DNA of 64,000 nt from Gillisia mitskevichiae (GTDB taxonomy: Bacteria; Bacteroidota; Bacteroidia; Flavobacteriales; Flavobacteriaceae), in the NCBI RefSeq assembly GCF_003634585.1, contig NZ_RBLG01000001.1, positions 310,001 to 374,000 of the forward strand, given 5' to 3'. Positions 18,119-25,559 of this stretch are shown here, piece by piece. Within the stretch, counting starts at the first letter, position 1, and each line of letters starts with the position of its first letter. Under the pieces are notes generated by a model, which saw only the letters and a program-made list of their open reading frames with translations, made no database searches and was not told the origin of the DNA. The translations under genes and the position numbers were made by a program.

Positions 18119-20185
18119 CTATTTCAACTTTTTATCTGAAAGACCTAGGCTTTTTGCCATATCTAATAATCCGCTAAAAACAGAATGTTCTTCAGCATCA
18201 TTAGATTTCTGTTTTAGATCCATAATAAGTTTAGAAATAGTTAGGTTTTTAATGTCCTCAGAAGATATTCCATATTTATCTGCAAAGTCTTTTACTCTTT
18301 CTAACAAATTTGCATGTACATCTCCATTACCAAGAACAGCATCCTTTACTTGTTGGATGTTCGTACTGTTTTCAACCAATCTATCATATCCTTTTGCTTT
18401 CGTGATCTGACCTATAATTTGATCGAAGAACATAGTCTCACCACCAACAATATCTATTTTAGCAGCTTTAAGTGCATCTCCTATCACTTGAGCTTGTGCA
18501 TCTGCAATATCTTTTTGAATATTGATATGTGCTAAGTCTACCTGAAGATCTTTATCTAATCTTAACTTGAATTCTTCGTGTTCTTTTCCAACACCATCAA
18601 GTTTCTTCATAGCATTTGCTTTCTCCTCTATACCAGCAGCATCAGCAAGTGCTTTCTCCTTAATTACAGCAGCTTCAGCTAGACCATCCTTACGTTTTGC
18701 ATCGGCTTTGGCTTCCATTCCTGAAGCTTCAGCTTTAGCTTTCTTTTCAATAATGCTTGCTTCCACAATTCCTTGTCGCTCATTAGCATCTGCTTTCGCA
18801 TGCATTACTTGGGCCTCAGACATACCAACGGTAGCCTCTTCCTTCGCTTGTGCTTCTGCCAATATTTTACGTGCATCTGCTTGCTTCTCACTAGCTTCTT
18901 TATGTGCTAAGGCTTCAATATTAATTTCTTCTGCCTTTTGTTTTGCAGCCTCTTTTTGTGCTTCAGCAGCTTTAATAGTAGTGATTAAACTTTCTTCAGC
19001 ATTCGCTTCAGCAATAGTTATTTTCACTTGCTTATCTCTATCTGCAGTTTTGAAAGCTTGAATATCTTTCATATTCTCTTGCTCTTCTACCACTCCTTTT
19101 TCCAAAGTAACGCGATCTCTAATTACATCCTGAATATTCTTCTTTTCTACTTCAACTACTTTCTCCTTTTCAATTTGAGCAAGGGTCACAACTCTTTCTC
19201 TTTCCGTTGCCTCTAACAATCGGTCCTTTTCTACTCGTTCTGTTTCAACTGCTTCAGTTCGCTCTTTATTCTTAGCTGCCACAATTATTTGACGCTCCAT
19301 ATTCTCTTCTGCAACTTTTACTTTTTCCTGAGTAAAAATTCTAGCAGTTTCAGATTTCAGAAGTTCTTCTTCTGCAACTTTAAGAGTCTCTGCTTGTTCA
19401 CGAGACATGATATTAGCAATTTCCCTTTTTTGTTGCTCCTCTTTTTCGGCTAATTGCTTATCTAATTCTAGAATAGCTTCTCTTGCTTCTACATCTTGCT
19501 TACGAATAGTCTTTTCTTCATCTCGCTTAATTAGATTAGCTTTTACATTTTGAATTGCAGTTAACTCGGTGATCTTTTTGATACCTTCTGCATCTAGAAT
19601 GTTGTCTGGCTTTAATTCTGTAACAGATGTTTGTTCAAGGAAGTCTATTGCACAATCTTCCAAGGTATATCCATTTAGATCTGTTCCAATAATATCTACG
19701 ATCTCATCTCTAAATTCACGACGAGCTTCATAAAGCTCAATAAACTCGAATTTCTTACCAACCGTTTTTAAAGCTTCAGAAAATTTAGCTTCAAAAAGAT
19801 CTTCTAAAGTTTCAATCTTTGATGCTCGCTCTACACCTATAGTCTGAGCTACCTTTTTAATGTATTCTACATCGTTATTAACTCTTACAAAAAAAGCAAC
19901 CTTGATATCTGCACGCATGTTATCCTTACAAATAAGACCTTCATGTGCGATTCTCTCTATCTGTATCTTTTTAACCGATACATCCATAATTTCTACTTTA
20001 TGGAAAACCGGTACCACATACATTCCTTTATCGGTTGCTACTTTGGTTCCTCCAAAGCCAGTACGAATAAGGGCTTGTCCTTGAGGAACTTTTCTATAGA
20101 ACATCGCAATAATTGCGAAATACACTATAATTAGAAATAATAAGACACCTAGACCGATGCCAATAATTGGTAAAATTGAATTCAT
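18119..20185 (-). CDS. flotillin-like SPFH/Band-7 membrane protein (YqiK type)
   Basis: A 688-residue membrane-scaffold protein. An N-terminal membrane helix (about residues 5-28, GIGLGVLLFLIIVYFAIIAM) is followed by YRKVPQGQALIRTGFGG, the classic flotillin start, and the SPFH domain to about residue 190. Residues about 200-530 are an Ala/Glu/Lys-rich coiled coil with near-repeats such as EASGMEAKADAKRKDGLAEAA. A smaller C-terminal region (about 560-688) contains KAAKIDIVGGETMFFDQII. Flotillins form oligomeric membrane rings and order lipid domains. The YqiJ-like gene lies 12 bases upstream, as yqiJ precedes yqiK in E. coli. Family assignment is firm; the task here is inferred from the PspA neighbour. 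Confidence 0.88.
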   Translation of the reverse strand: MNSILPIIGIGLGVLLFLIIVYFAIIAMFYRKVPQGQALIRTGFGGTKVATDKGMYVVPVFHKVEIMDVSVKKIQIERIAHEGLICKDNMRADIKVAFFVRVNNDVEYIKKVAQTIGVERASKIETLEDLFEAKFSEALKTVGKKFEFIELYEARREFRDEIVDIIGTDLNGYTLEDCAIDFLEQTSVTELKPDNILDAEGIKKITELTAIQNVKANLIKRDEEKTIRKQDVEAREAILELDKQLAEKEEQQKREIANIMSREQAETLKVAEEELLKSETARIFTQEKVKVAEENMERQIIVAAKNKERTEAVETERVEKDRLLEATERERVVTLAQIEKEKVVEVEKKNIQDVIRDRVTLEKGVVEEQENMKDIQAFKTADRDKQVKITIAEANAEESLITTIKAAEAQKEAAKQKAEEINIEALAHKEASEKQADARKILAEAQAKEEATVGMSEAQVMHAKADANERQGIVEASIIEKKAKAEASGMEAKADAKRKDGLAEAAVIKEKALADAAGIEEKANAMKKLDGVGKEHEEFKLRLDKDLQVDLAHINIQKDIADAQAQVIGDALKAAKIDIVGGETMFFDQIIGQITKAKGYDRLVENSTNIQQVKDAVLGNGDVHANLLERVKDFADKYGISSEDIKNLTISKLIMDLKQKSNDAEEHSVFSGLLDMAKSLGLSDKKLK

Positions 20186-20197
20186 AAAATTGGTTAT

Positions 20198-20908
20198 TTA
20201 ATCGTTATATGATTGAACTAAGTAATAATTAGAGTCTGAGGATCTTTTAATTATTAAAATATTAGACCCGTAGGTTATAGGTTTGCCTGTTAAAGATTTT
20301 ACATAGATAGACATAGAATTTCCATCTACTTTCACCTCTGCATTTCCCATTTTATTTTTTGAAATTGATGACATTAATATGCCTTGTCTACCAAGAAAAT
20401 CTATTGCAACATCTCCGTCTTTATTAAGGTTTTTAAAGAATCCCTTAAATGGAGTCGTAAAGATTTTATTAATAAATAATGCGGGAAAAAAAGCTAACAG
20501 CATAATAATAAATCCGAATACATTATCATACGAGTAAGTTATAGCAGTAGTGATTGCGGTAATAAACCACCATATAAAAATCCAGCAGGTAAATGTGAAC
20601 ATAAAAGGAAGCCCAACAAAGTTGAAATAAATTAGAAATAGCTGCCACCACTTTAAAGGTTTTCTGCGCTTCCCTAAAACATCTTCTTGATTGATTTCTG
20701 CATTAGAGATATCTTCAAAATCCATGTTCCCGCCTTCTATGCCAGTATCCACCTCTAGATCTGCATCAAGGTCTACGTCTATATCAAAATCAAGATCGAA
20801 ATCTAATCCTCCTATCATTGTAACTATCCAATACAAGATAAGCACAATTAGAAGGATACTGAGAACCATATTGACTTCAGAAAATAATATGTTTAATAAA
20901 TCTGTCAA
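20198..20908 (-). CDS. YqiJ/NfeD-like OB-fold membrane protein with alternating Asp tract
   Basis: A 236-residue inner-membrane partner of the flotillin. The first membrane helix spans about residues 14-32. It is followed by a remarkable tract in which every second residue from 36 to 54 is Asp or Glu (DFDLDFDIDVDLDADLEVD). Two to three further helices lie between about 80 and 150 (the WWQLFLIYFNFVGLPFMFTF region), and a C-terminal OB-fold-like domain (about 165-236, with FLGRQGILMSS and AEVKVDGNSMSIYVK) fits the NfeD/YqiJ type. The longest frame starts at TTG two bases after the pspA stop; the ATG at codon 14 (20867-20869) is an alternative and would keep the first helix. Confidence 0.78.
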   Translation of the reverse strand: MTDLLNILFSEVNMVLSILLIVLILYWIVTMIGGLDFDLDFDIDVDLDADLEVDTGIEGGNMDFEDISNAEINQEDVLGKRRKPLKWWQLFLIYFNFVGLPFMFTFTCWIFIWWFITAITTAITYSYDNVFGFIIMLLAFFPALFINKIFTTPFKGFFKNLNKDGDVAIDFLGRQGILMSSISKNKMGNAEVKVDGNSMSIYVKSLTGKPITYGSNILIIKRSSDSNYYLVQSYND

Positions 20909-20910
20909 TA

Positions 20911-21627
20911 TTACGAGTCTTTAGAATTACTAAGACCTAATTGGCTTTTTAGCTTTTCTAGATCTTCATCTGCCTTAGCTTTGCTGGTATCGGCAGCCTT
21001 ATCAATCTCGTCATCTATAGATTTAGATGCATTTGCGATATCGCCATAGGCCTCTGCCAAAGCTTCTTCTTGAGCAACTTTTTCTTTCATACGCTCCAAC
21101 ATAGAAACAGTTCCCGTGCTGTCCAGCTCTGCCATTTGTTTGTTCAAGCTTTTGGTTGCATTACTTACTTTAACCCGAGCTTTCAAGGTTTTTAACTCAT
21201 TCTCCCAATTACCAATATTGGCTTTTATGGTTTGAATATTCTTTTGAAGTTGAGCGACGTTATTATCAAATTTAGCCGATTCTTCCTTAGCTCGAATCAT
21301 TTGCTGATCTGCCATTTCCTTCTGAACTAAGGCTTCCTTAGCTAGTCTATCTGCTTCTGAAGCCTCCATCTCTTTAGAATGACCTTTCTTTAAAATAATA
21401 ATGGCTTTATTCTGATATTCTTCAGCCTTATTTTGAAATTCATCTTGATCGTTTTTAGCTCGTATTGCTAAGGCCTTAACTTGAGCTAATGCTTCTAGAC
21501 TTTTGTCAAGATCAAGTTTCATATCTCGAATTCCTTGCTCGGTCATCTTAATTGGATCTTCCATATTATCTATGGCTGAATTTGTTTCAGCTTGACCAAT
21601 TTTAAATAATCTTTTGAATAAGTTCAT
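20911..21627 (-). CDS. PspA/IM30 family membrane-stress protein
   Basis: A 238-residue all-helical protein of the ESCRT-III-like PspA/IM30/Vipp1 family, which binds and stabilises damaged inner membranes. The N-terminus MNLFKRLFKIGQAETNSAID is the amphipathic helix plus start of helix 1, with the family's EDPIKMTEQGIRDM. Long heptad-rich helices follow (ALAQVKALAIRAKNDQDEF to about residue 175), then a Gly/Thr turn (DSTGTVSMLERM) and an acidic tail to SKDS. Length is normal. It follows the YbjN-like gene by 12 bases and precedes the YqiJ-like gene by two. There is no PspF-type activator nearby; the divergent XRE gene is the obvious candidate regulator. Confidence 0.88.
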   Translation of the reverse strand: MNLFKRLFKIGQAETNSAIDNMEDPIKMTEQGIRDMKLDLDKSLEALAQVKALAIRAKNDQDEFQNKAEEYQNKAIIILKKGHSKEMEASEADRLAKEALVQKEMADQQMIRAKEESAKFDNNVAQLQKNIQTIKANIGNWENELKTLKARVKVSNATKSLNKQMAELDSTGTVSMLERMKEKVAQEEALAEAYGDIANASKSIDDEIDKAADTSKAKADEDLEKLKSQLGLSNSKDS

Positions 21628-21639
21628 AATTGTAAGTTT

Positions 21640-22035
21640 TTAATATTTAGAAAATTCGATGATTTGCTCTGAGTATTCACTCATTAATAAACTCAAAGAG
21701 TTTAAACTACCTTCGAGTTCGTTTAAATCCATGTTCTCTATTTGAAGAGTATCCCTAAAGATAACTTTCTCTCCACTTTCGTCCAGAACAAATGCACCGT
21801 GAATAATATCTCTGTTCTTTTGTAACAAGTCTTTAAAAATACGCTCCGATTGATTGTTAATTTTAAAGATAAATTGTTCCATGATTAAAATTGGAGGCGC
21901 TATTCCTAAAATTAAATTTCTAATTCCAGCGTCTTGTTTCTGTACTACAAGAATTCCATCTTCAGGGTTTTCCCTTGTGATATTAAAGTTTAATTCCAGT
22001 AAAAAGTCTCGTGTGATGGTTAGGTGATTCTTCAT
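21640..22035 (-). CDS. YbjN/CesT-like small protein
   Basis: A 131-residue soluble protein and the first gene of the leftward operon. The pattern of an N-terminal helix (LTITRDFLLELNFNITREN), strands (DGILVVQKQD), a central hydrophobic region (LILGIAPPILIMEQFIF), and a long C-terminal helix after the VIFRDTLQIENMDLNELEG segment resembles the type III secretion chaperone (CesT/YbjN) fold. Bacteroidota relatives are often called 'molecular chaperone Tir'. In Proteobacteria a comparable small protein (YjfI) neighbours a PspA paralogue, which supports a PspA-adaptor role. That role is inference. There is no signal peptide. Confidence 0.6.
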   Translation of the reverse strand: MKNHLTITRDFLLELNFNITRENPEDGILVVQKQDAGIRNLILGIAPPILIMEQFIFKINNQSERIFKDLLQKNRDIIHGAFVLDESGEKVIFRDTLQIENMDLNELEGSLNSLSLLMSEYSEQIIEFSKY

Positions 22036-22378
22036 GTAAAATTTATAACGGTTAAAGGTAAATAATTACAAAGGTTAATAATACGAAAAAGAATAGTCTT
22101 AGGCTATAAAATTGAAATAGCGAATGACACGATGTGAAAAATTAAAACTATCATAATGTTAAGTTAGTTGGTTAATAATTGATTTTTTGATATCTAAATA
22201 ATAATATTGGCTATTATAATTCCATTTTTTCAAGAAATTTCTTGCAACAAAATTTTTTAAAACTGAGAATAGAATCACACAAACCGCTAAAAAGATTAGC
22301 TATAAATGATTTTTTTAGCTAATTTCGTTAGACTAATATACAATTAATTTTTATTGTTGCAAATATAATTAGCAAAAT
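22036..22378. promoter_or_regulatory. divergent control region between PspA operon and XRE regulator
   Basis: This 343-base gap holds a perfect 14-bp palindrome CAAGAAATTTCTTG (22231-22244). It also holds a group of TTAGC/GCTAA boxes: GCTAA at 22286-22290 facing TTAGC at 22296-22300, TTAGCTA at 22296-22302 facing TAGCTAA at 22316-22322, and TTAGC again at 22369-22373 beside the regulator ATG (22379). A leftward TATATTTG box (complement of 22360-22367) is the only exact -7 match, but it would give a leader of over 300 bases. These are plausible operators for the XRE protein; none is proven. Confidence 0.45.
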
Positions 22379-23146
22379 ATGTCATTTTTTGGAAAAAATA
22401 TTCGAAAGATAAGAACGGTTAAAACTTTAAGCCAACAGGCATTTGCCGACTTATTCGACTTAAAACGAGGAACCTTGGGGGCTTACGAAGAAGGAAGAAG
22501 CGAACCTAAGATTGAAACAATTATCAAAATTGCTAATTATTTTAGCATACCAATTGACGATTTACTAACCAAGGAACTAACTGTAAATAAGTTATTAAAA
22601 TTTAAAGGAGATATCGCCGCAGATCATGAGGAGCTTATAAAAGAGCAATTTGCAACTATACCCTGCATCACTCAAAAAAATAGTGCCGACTATATAACAC
22701 ACTATGATAAAGAACAATTTATTAAGGATATGCCTTGTTTGCAATTGCCTATTAATACTGAAAAAACATTTAGGGGTTATACGGTAGACAGCTTAGAGAT
22801 GAGCAGCAACGATAAGGGACTATATCCCAAAGATATTGTTGTTGGAGAATTTGTGCCAAAGAAAGTCTATAAAAAAATCAATAATGGGGTTTTAGTTATT
22901 GTTCTGGTAGATAAGCAACTAATTTTAAGAAGATTATTTATAACCAACGAAACCCTAGTACTAAGAGCAGATCATAAAAATATTGAGGATCTTAAAATAA
23001 ACCTGAAAGATATAAAGGAGATGTGGCGAATCCGTTATGTCTTCTATCATAGACTCCCTGAAGTTGCAGATGGAATTGAAGAGAAGTTATTATTCTTAGA
23101 ACAAGAGTTCGCAAAACTTAAATCTAAAAAGGAAGGTAATCCATAA
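22379..23146 (+). CDS. XRE-family regulator with S24/LexA-like C-terminal fold
   Basis: A 255-residue DNA-binding regulator. The N-terminal helix-turn-helix (residues about 8-65) includes LSQQAFADLFDLKRGTLGAY and EGRSEPKIETIIKIANYFSI. From about residue 120 the sequence resembles the S24 repressor fold (GYTVDSLEMSSN, LYPKDIVVGEFV, INNGVLVIVLVDKQLILRRLF). The Ser and Lys of the self-cleavage dyad are not evident: the DSMxP-like segment is altered, and Arg-Arg stands where VKR usually lies. It probably senses something without autoproteolysis. A C-terminal coiled coil (EEKLLFLEQEFAKLKSKKE) may aid dimerisation. It is divergent from the YbjN-PspA-flotillin operon, which it likely controls. Confidence 0.8.
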   Translation: MSFFGKNIRKIRTVKTLSQQAFADLFDLKRGTLGAYEEGRSEPKIETIIKIANYFSIPIDDLLTKELTVNKLLKFKGDIAADHEELIKEQFATIPCITQKNSADYITHYDKEQFIKDMPCLQLPINTEKTFRGYTVDSLEMSSNDKGLYPKDIVVGEFVPKKVYKKINNGVLVIVLVDKQLILRRLFITNETLVLRADHKNIEDLKINLKDIKEMWRIRYVFYHRLPEVADGIEEKLLFLEQEFAKLKSKKEGNP

Positions 23147-23180
23147 AAAAAGCCTCTCACAAAGTGAAAGGCTTTTAATT
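23147..23180. terminator. bidirectional terminator between the regulator and the tRNA
   Basis: AAGCCTCTCAC and GTGAAAGGCTT form an 11-bp stem with one mismatch and an AAA loop. It is flanked by an A-run on the left and TTTTAATT on the right, so it can serve both the XRE gene and the convergent tRNA gene. Confidence 0.8.
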
Positions 23181-23186
23181 ATTACG

Positions 23187-23260
23187 TGGTCCCACCTGGA
23201 CTCGAACCAGGGACCACCTGATTATGAGTCAGGTGCTCTAACCAGCTGAGCTATAGGACC
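23187..23260 (-). tRNA. tRNA with CAT anticodon (tRNA-Met, or lysidine-type tRNA-Ile)
   Basis: Read on the minus strand the gene begins GGTCCTATAGCTCAGCTGG and ends GGTGGGACC plus discriminator A. The seven-base acceptor stem GGTCCTA/TGGGACC, the D arm, the anticodon arm CCTGA-CTCATAA-TCAGG (anticodon CAT) and the T arm with TTCGAGT are all intact. The G1-C72 pair rules out initiator tRNA. CCA is not encoded (the next bases are CGT). Elongator Met is most likely; the k2C-modified Ile tRNA also has a CAT anticodon and cannot be excluded by eye. A good promoter lies 25 bases upstream. Confidence 0.93.
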
Positions 23261-23284
23261 GGCTCAATAGGTATAATGAGGGCG

Positions 23285-23315
23285 CAAATTTATGTAATTG
23301 CTTTTTAGTGAACAA
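23285..23315 (-). promoter_or_regulatory. promoter of the CAT-anticodon tRNA
   Basis: On the minus strand TTG (complement of 23313-23315) is followed after 20 bases by TAAATTTG (complement of 23285-23292), an exact TAnnTTTG box. The box ends 24 bases before the tRNA 5' end. Both elements and their spacing fit the Bacteroidota housekeeping promoter. Confidence 0.65.
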
Positions 23316-23420
23316 GCATTTTTTAAAGAATGTTTACAGCAAGACTCACGAAACCTACTAATACATTTAGGTTCAGCATCAAACCAAGAAAATCAGCATC
23401 TCTTTTTCAGTTTTCAACTG

Positions 23421-23828
23421 CTATTCGGCAACCTTTTCCTGACACAACTCCACCAATACTCCGTTAGCAGATTTAGGATGCATAAAGGCAACCAACTTAT
23501 TATCTGCTCCCGATTTCGGGAAATCATTAAGTAATATAAAGCCTTCGCCCTTTAAACGTTCAATTTCAGTCTGGATGTCTTCCACATTAAATGCAATATG
23601 ATGTATTCCTTCTCCCCTTTTCTCTAAGAACTTGGCAATTGGGCTTTCTGGATTTGTAGCTGCCAGCAATTCGATTTTACTATCTCCAACTTTAAAAAAA
23701 GAGGTGTCCACGCCTTCACTTTCTACTTTTTCTGTCTTATAACTGTCTACTCCCAGAATCGCTTTATAGGTTTTATTGGCCTCTTCCAAGTTTCTAACGG
23801 CAATACCAATATGTTCTATCTTATTCAT
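23421..23828 (-). CDS. mce: methylmalonyl-CoA epimerase
   Basis: Interconverts the R and S forms of methylmalonyl-CoA in the propionyl-CoA/succinyl-CoA route. The 135-residue VOC-superfamily protein contains two beta-alpha-beta-beta-beta halves. Metal-binding residues are seen in HIGIAVRNLEEA, SKIELLAATNPESPIAKFLEKR, GIHHIAFNVEDI and GVLVELCQ. The KRGEGIHHIAF stretch is diagnostic. It stands alone between the tRNA and rbfA; the mutase genes are not in the window. Confidence 0.93.
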   Translation of the reverse strand: MNKIEHIGIAVRNLEEANKTYKAILGVDSYKTEKVESEGVDTSFFKVGDSKIELLAATNPESPIAKFLEKRGEGIHHIAFNVEDIQTEIERLKGEGFILLNDFPKSGADNKLVAFMHPKSANGVLVELCQEKVAE

Positions 23829-23953
23829 TCTTTGTGTTTTATTATTGATTCAGGTCTAAGAATTACCATGGAAAAACGATTGACCCGTCTTATACTTTTT
23901 TGTAACTTCTTTCATATTTCCGATTATAAAAATACTATAATCTTTAAATATGC

Positions 23954-23961
23954 TACTTTTG
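23954..23961 (+). promoter_or_regulatory. -7 box directly before rbfA (possible leaderless mRNA)
   Basis: TACTTTTG matches TAnnTTTG exactly and ends four bases before the rbfA ATG at 23966. Transcription starting five to seven bases downstream of the box would begin at or within a few bases of the ATG. No -33 TTG is seen at normal spacing. Confidence 0.42.
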
Positions 23962-23965
23962 CAAG

Positions 23966-24358
23966 ATGGAAACAAATAGACAAAAAAAAATAGGTGGGGT
24001 TTTGCAACAGGATTTAGCTGAAATCCTTCAAAATCACTTGAGAGATTCTGGGGTAACGGGTATTTTGATCTCGGTTTCTAAAGTAAAAGTAACTACAGAT
24101 CTTTCTATAGCTAAAGCATATTTAAGCGTATTTCCTTCAAAACATGGAGAAGAGATCTTGAATGACCTTAATGAGATAAAATATAAAATAAAGCATGAAC
24201 TGGCACAACGCACCAAACATCAGCTGCGTAGAATGCCGGATCTTACGTTTTACGTAGACGATTCTTTAGAGTATATAGATCAGATAGAAAAATCTATGAA
24301 AGGGGAAGATAATCCCATTTCTAAACCGGATCTATTAGACAAAAGGAAAAAATCTTAA
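23966..24358 (+). CDS. rbfA: ribosome-binding factor A
   Basis: Binds the 30S subunit and helps mature the 5' end of 16S rRNA. The 130-residue protein starts METNRQKKIGGVLQQDLAEIL and has the KH-like core ISVSKVKVTTDLSIAKAYLSVFP, the LRRMPDLTFYVDDSLEYIDQIE signature and a basic tail. The TAA ends one base before the TTG start of the permease gene, so the two are co-transcribed, an arrangement common in Flavobacteria. Confidence 0.95.
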   Translation: METNRQKKIGGVLQQDLAEILQNHLRDSGVTGILISVSKVKVTTDLSIAKAYLSVFPSKHGEEILNDLNEIKYKIKHELAQRTKHQLRRMPDLTFYVDDSLEYIDQIEKSMKGEDNPISKPDLLDKRKKS

Positions 24359-24359
24359 T

Positions 24360-25559
24360 TTGAATTTCCCCTTTTATATCGCTAGACGTTATTTGTTCAC
24401 CAAAAGTTCGAATAATGCCATAAATATTATTACCATAATTGCTGCGATTGGGGTTTTTGCGGGAGCTTTCTCTTTATTCATCGTTCTTTCAGGCTTTTCA
24501 GGATTAAAAGATTTCAGTCTTTCTTTTACTAATGAATTTGATCCTGATCTTAAAATTCTCCCGGAAAGTGGAAAAAATTTCTCTTTTACTGAAGCTGAAA
24601 AAGGAAAGTTATTAGCAATTGATGGAGTTCTGTCAACTTCAGAAATTATTGAAGAAAGAGTCTTTCTAGATTATAAATCTAAAAATCATACCGCCTTTAT
24701 TAAAGGAGTCGATGCCAATTATAGAAAAGTGAATTCTATTGATAGTACCATTGTCTTTGGTACTTGGCTAACTCAAAGTGAATTCCAGGTGGTTGCGGGA
24801 AATGGAATTTCCAGATTGCTTTCCTTAAACACCTTCGACTATAATAATCTTCTGGATATTATGGTTCCACGTCCCGGAAAAGGACAAATTACTAATGCCT
24901 CTCAAGCTTTTAATAAGGAAAGTGTAATAGTTACAGGTATATACAGTGTTAATGAAGAATTAGATAGCAAATATATTTTCACCAATATTCAATTTGCAAG
25001 AAACTTACTGGAAATAGAAGAAGGACAAGTTTCAGCAATCGAACTTAAGGTAGACCCAACAATGGATCTAGAAGTAATTCGCAATGAGATAGCATCGGTT
25101 TTTGGGAATGAAGTGATAATAAAAGATCGAGCGCAGCTAAATGAAACGCTTTACAAAATGCTAAATACCGAAAACCTTGCGGTATATCTTATTTTCACTT
25201 TAGTGCTTATAATAGCCTTATTTAATGTAATTGGATCTATAATCATGGTGATCTTGGATAAACGTGAGAATATTAAAACCCTTCATAACCTTGGCGCTAC
25301 CAAAAAATCTATTAGAAATATTTTCTTTTTACAAGGTTCGCTAATGACAATTGTTGGTGGAATGCTAGGTTTAGTTTGTGGGTTAATCCTGATCTACCTT
25401 CAGCTACAGTATAATTTTGTAATGATAACTCCCAGCCTCCCTTATCCTGTAAAGATAAAAGCTGAAAATATTATACTGGTATTCTTAACTATTAGCATTT
25501 TGGGGATATCTGCCTCTTATATTGCAGCTAGTAGAAGTAAAAGCGCTTTAAATTCTTAA
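24360..25559 (+). CDS. ABC transporter permease, LolC/LolE/FtsX family
   Basis: A 399-residue inner-membrane permease of the lipoprotein-releasing (LolC/E) type. The start is TTG at 24360-24362, one base after rbfA, because the family N-terminus NFPFYIARRYLFTKSSNNAI begins there and no ATG is available. Membrane helices lie at about 25-50, 275-300, 320-350 and 365-390, with a large periplasmic MacB-like domain between the first two. ALFNVIGSIIMVILDKR and TLHNLGATKKSIRNIF form the FtsX-domain core with the coupling helix. LolD and LolA genes are not adjacent. The stop codon interlocks with that of dusB. Confidence 0.87.
   Translation: MNFPFYIARRYLFTKSSNNAINIITIIAAIGVFAGAFSLFIVLSGFSGLKDFSLSFTNEFDPDLKILPESGKNFSFTEAEKGKLLAIDGVLSTSEIIEERVFLDYKSKNHTAFIKGVDANYRKVNSIDSTIVFGTWLTQSEFQVVAGNGISRLLSLNTFDYNNLLDIMVPRPGKGQITNASQAFNKESVIVTGIYSVNEELDSKYIFTNIQFARNLLEIEEGQVSAIELKVDPTMDLEVIRNEIASVFGNEVIIKDRAQLNETLYKMLNTENLAVYLIFTLVLIIALFNVIGSIIMVILDKRENIKTLHNLGATKKSIRNIFFLQGSLMTIVGGMLGLVCGLILIYLQLQYNFVMITPSLPYPVKIKAENIILVFLTISILGISASYIAASRSKSALNS

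Noticed and set aside
18567-19061. 164-codon Ser/Ala-rich plus-strand frame opposite the flotillin gene
   Set aside because: Low-complexity reflection of the Ala/Glu/Lys coiled-coil codons; no family resemblance.
23298-23534. 78-codon plus-strand frame overlapping the tRNA promoter and the mce 3' end
   Set aside because: It overlaps a strong tRNA promoter and the conserved mce C-terminus; no protein features.
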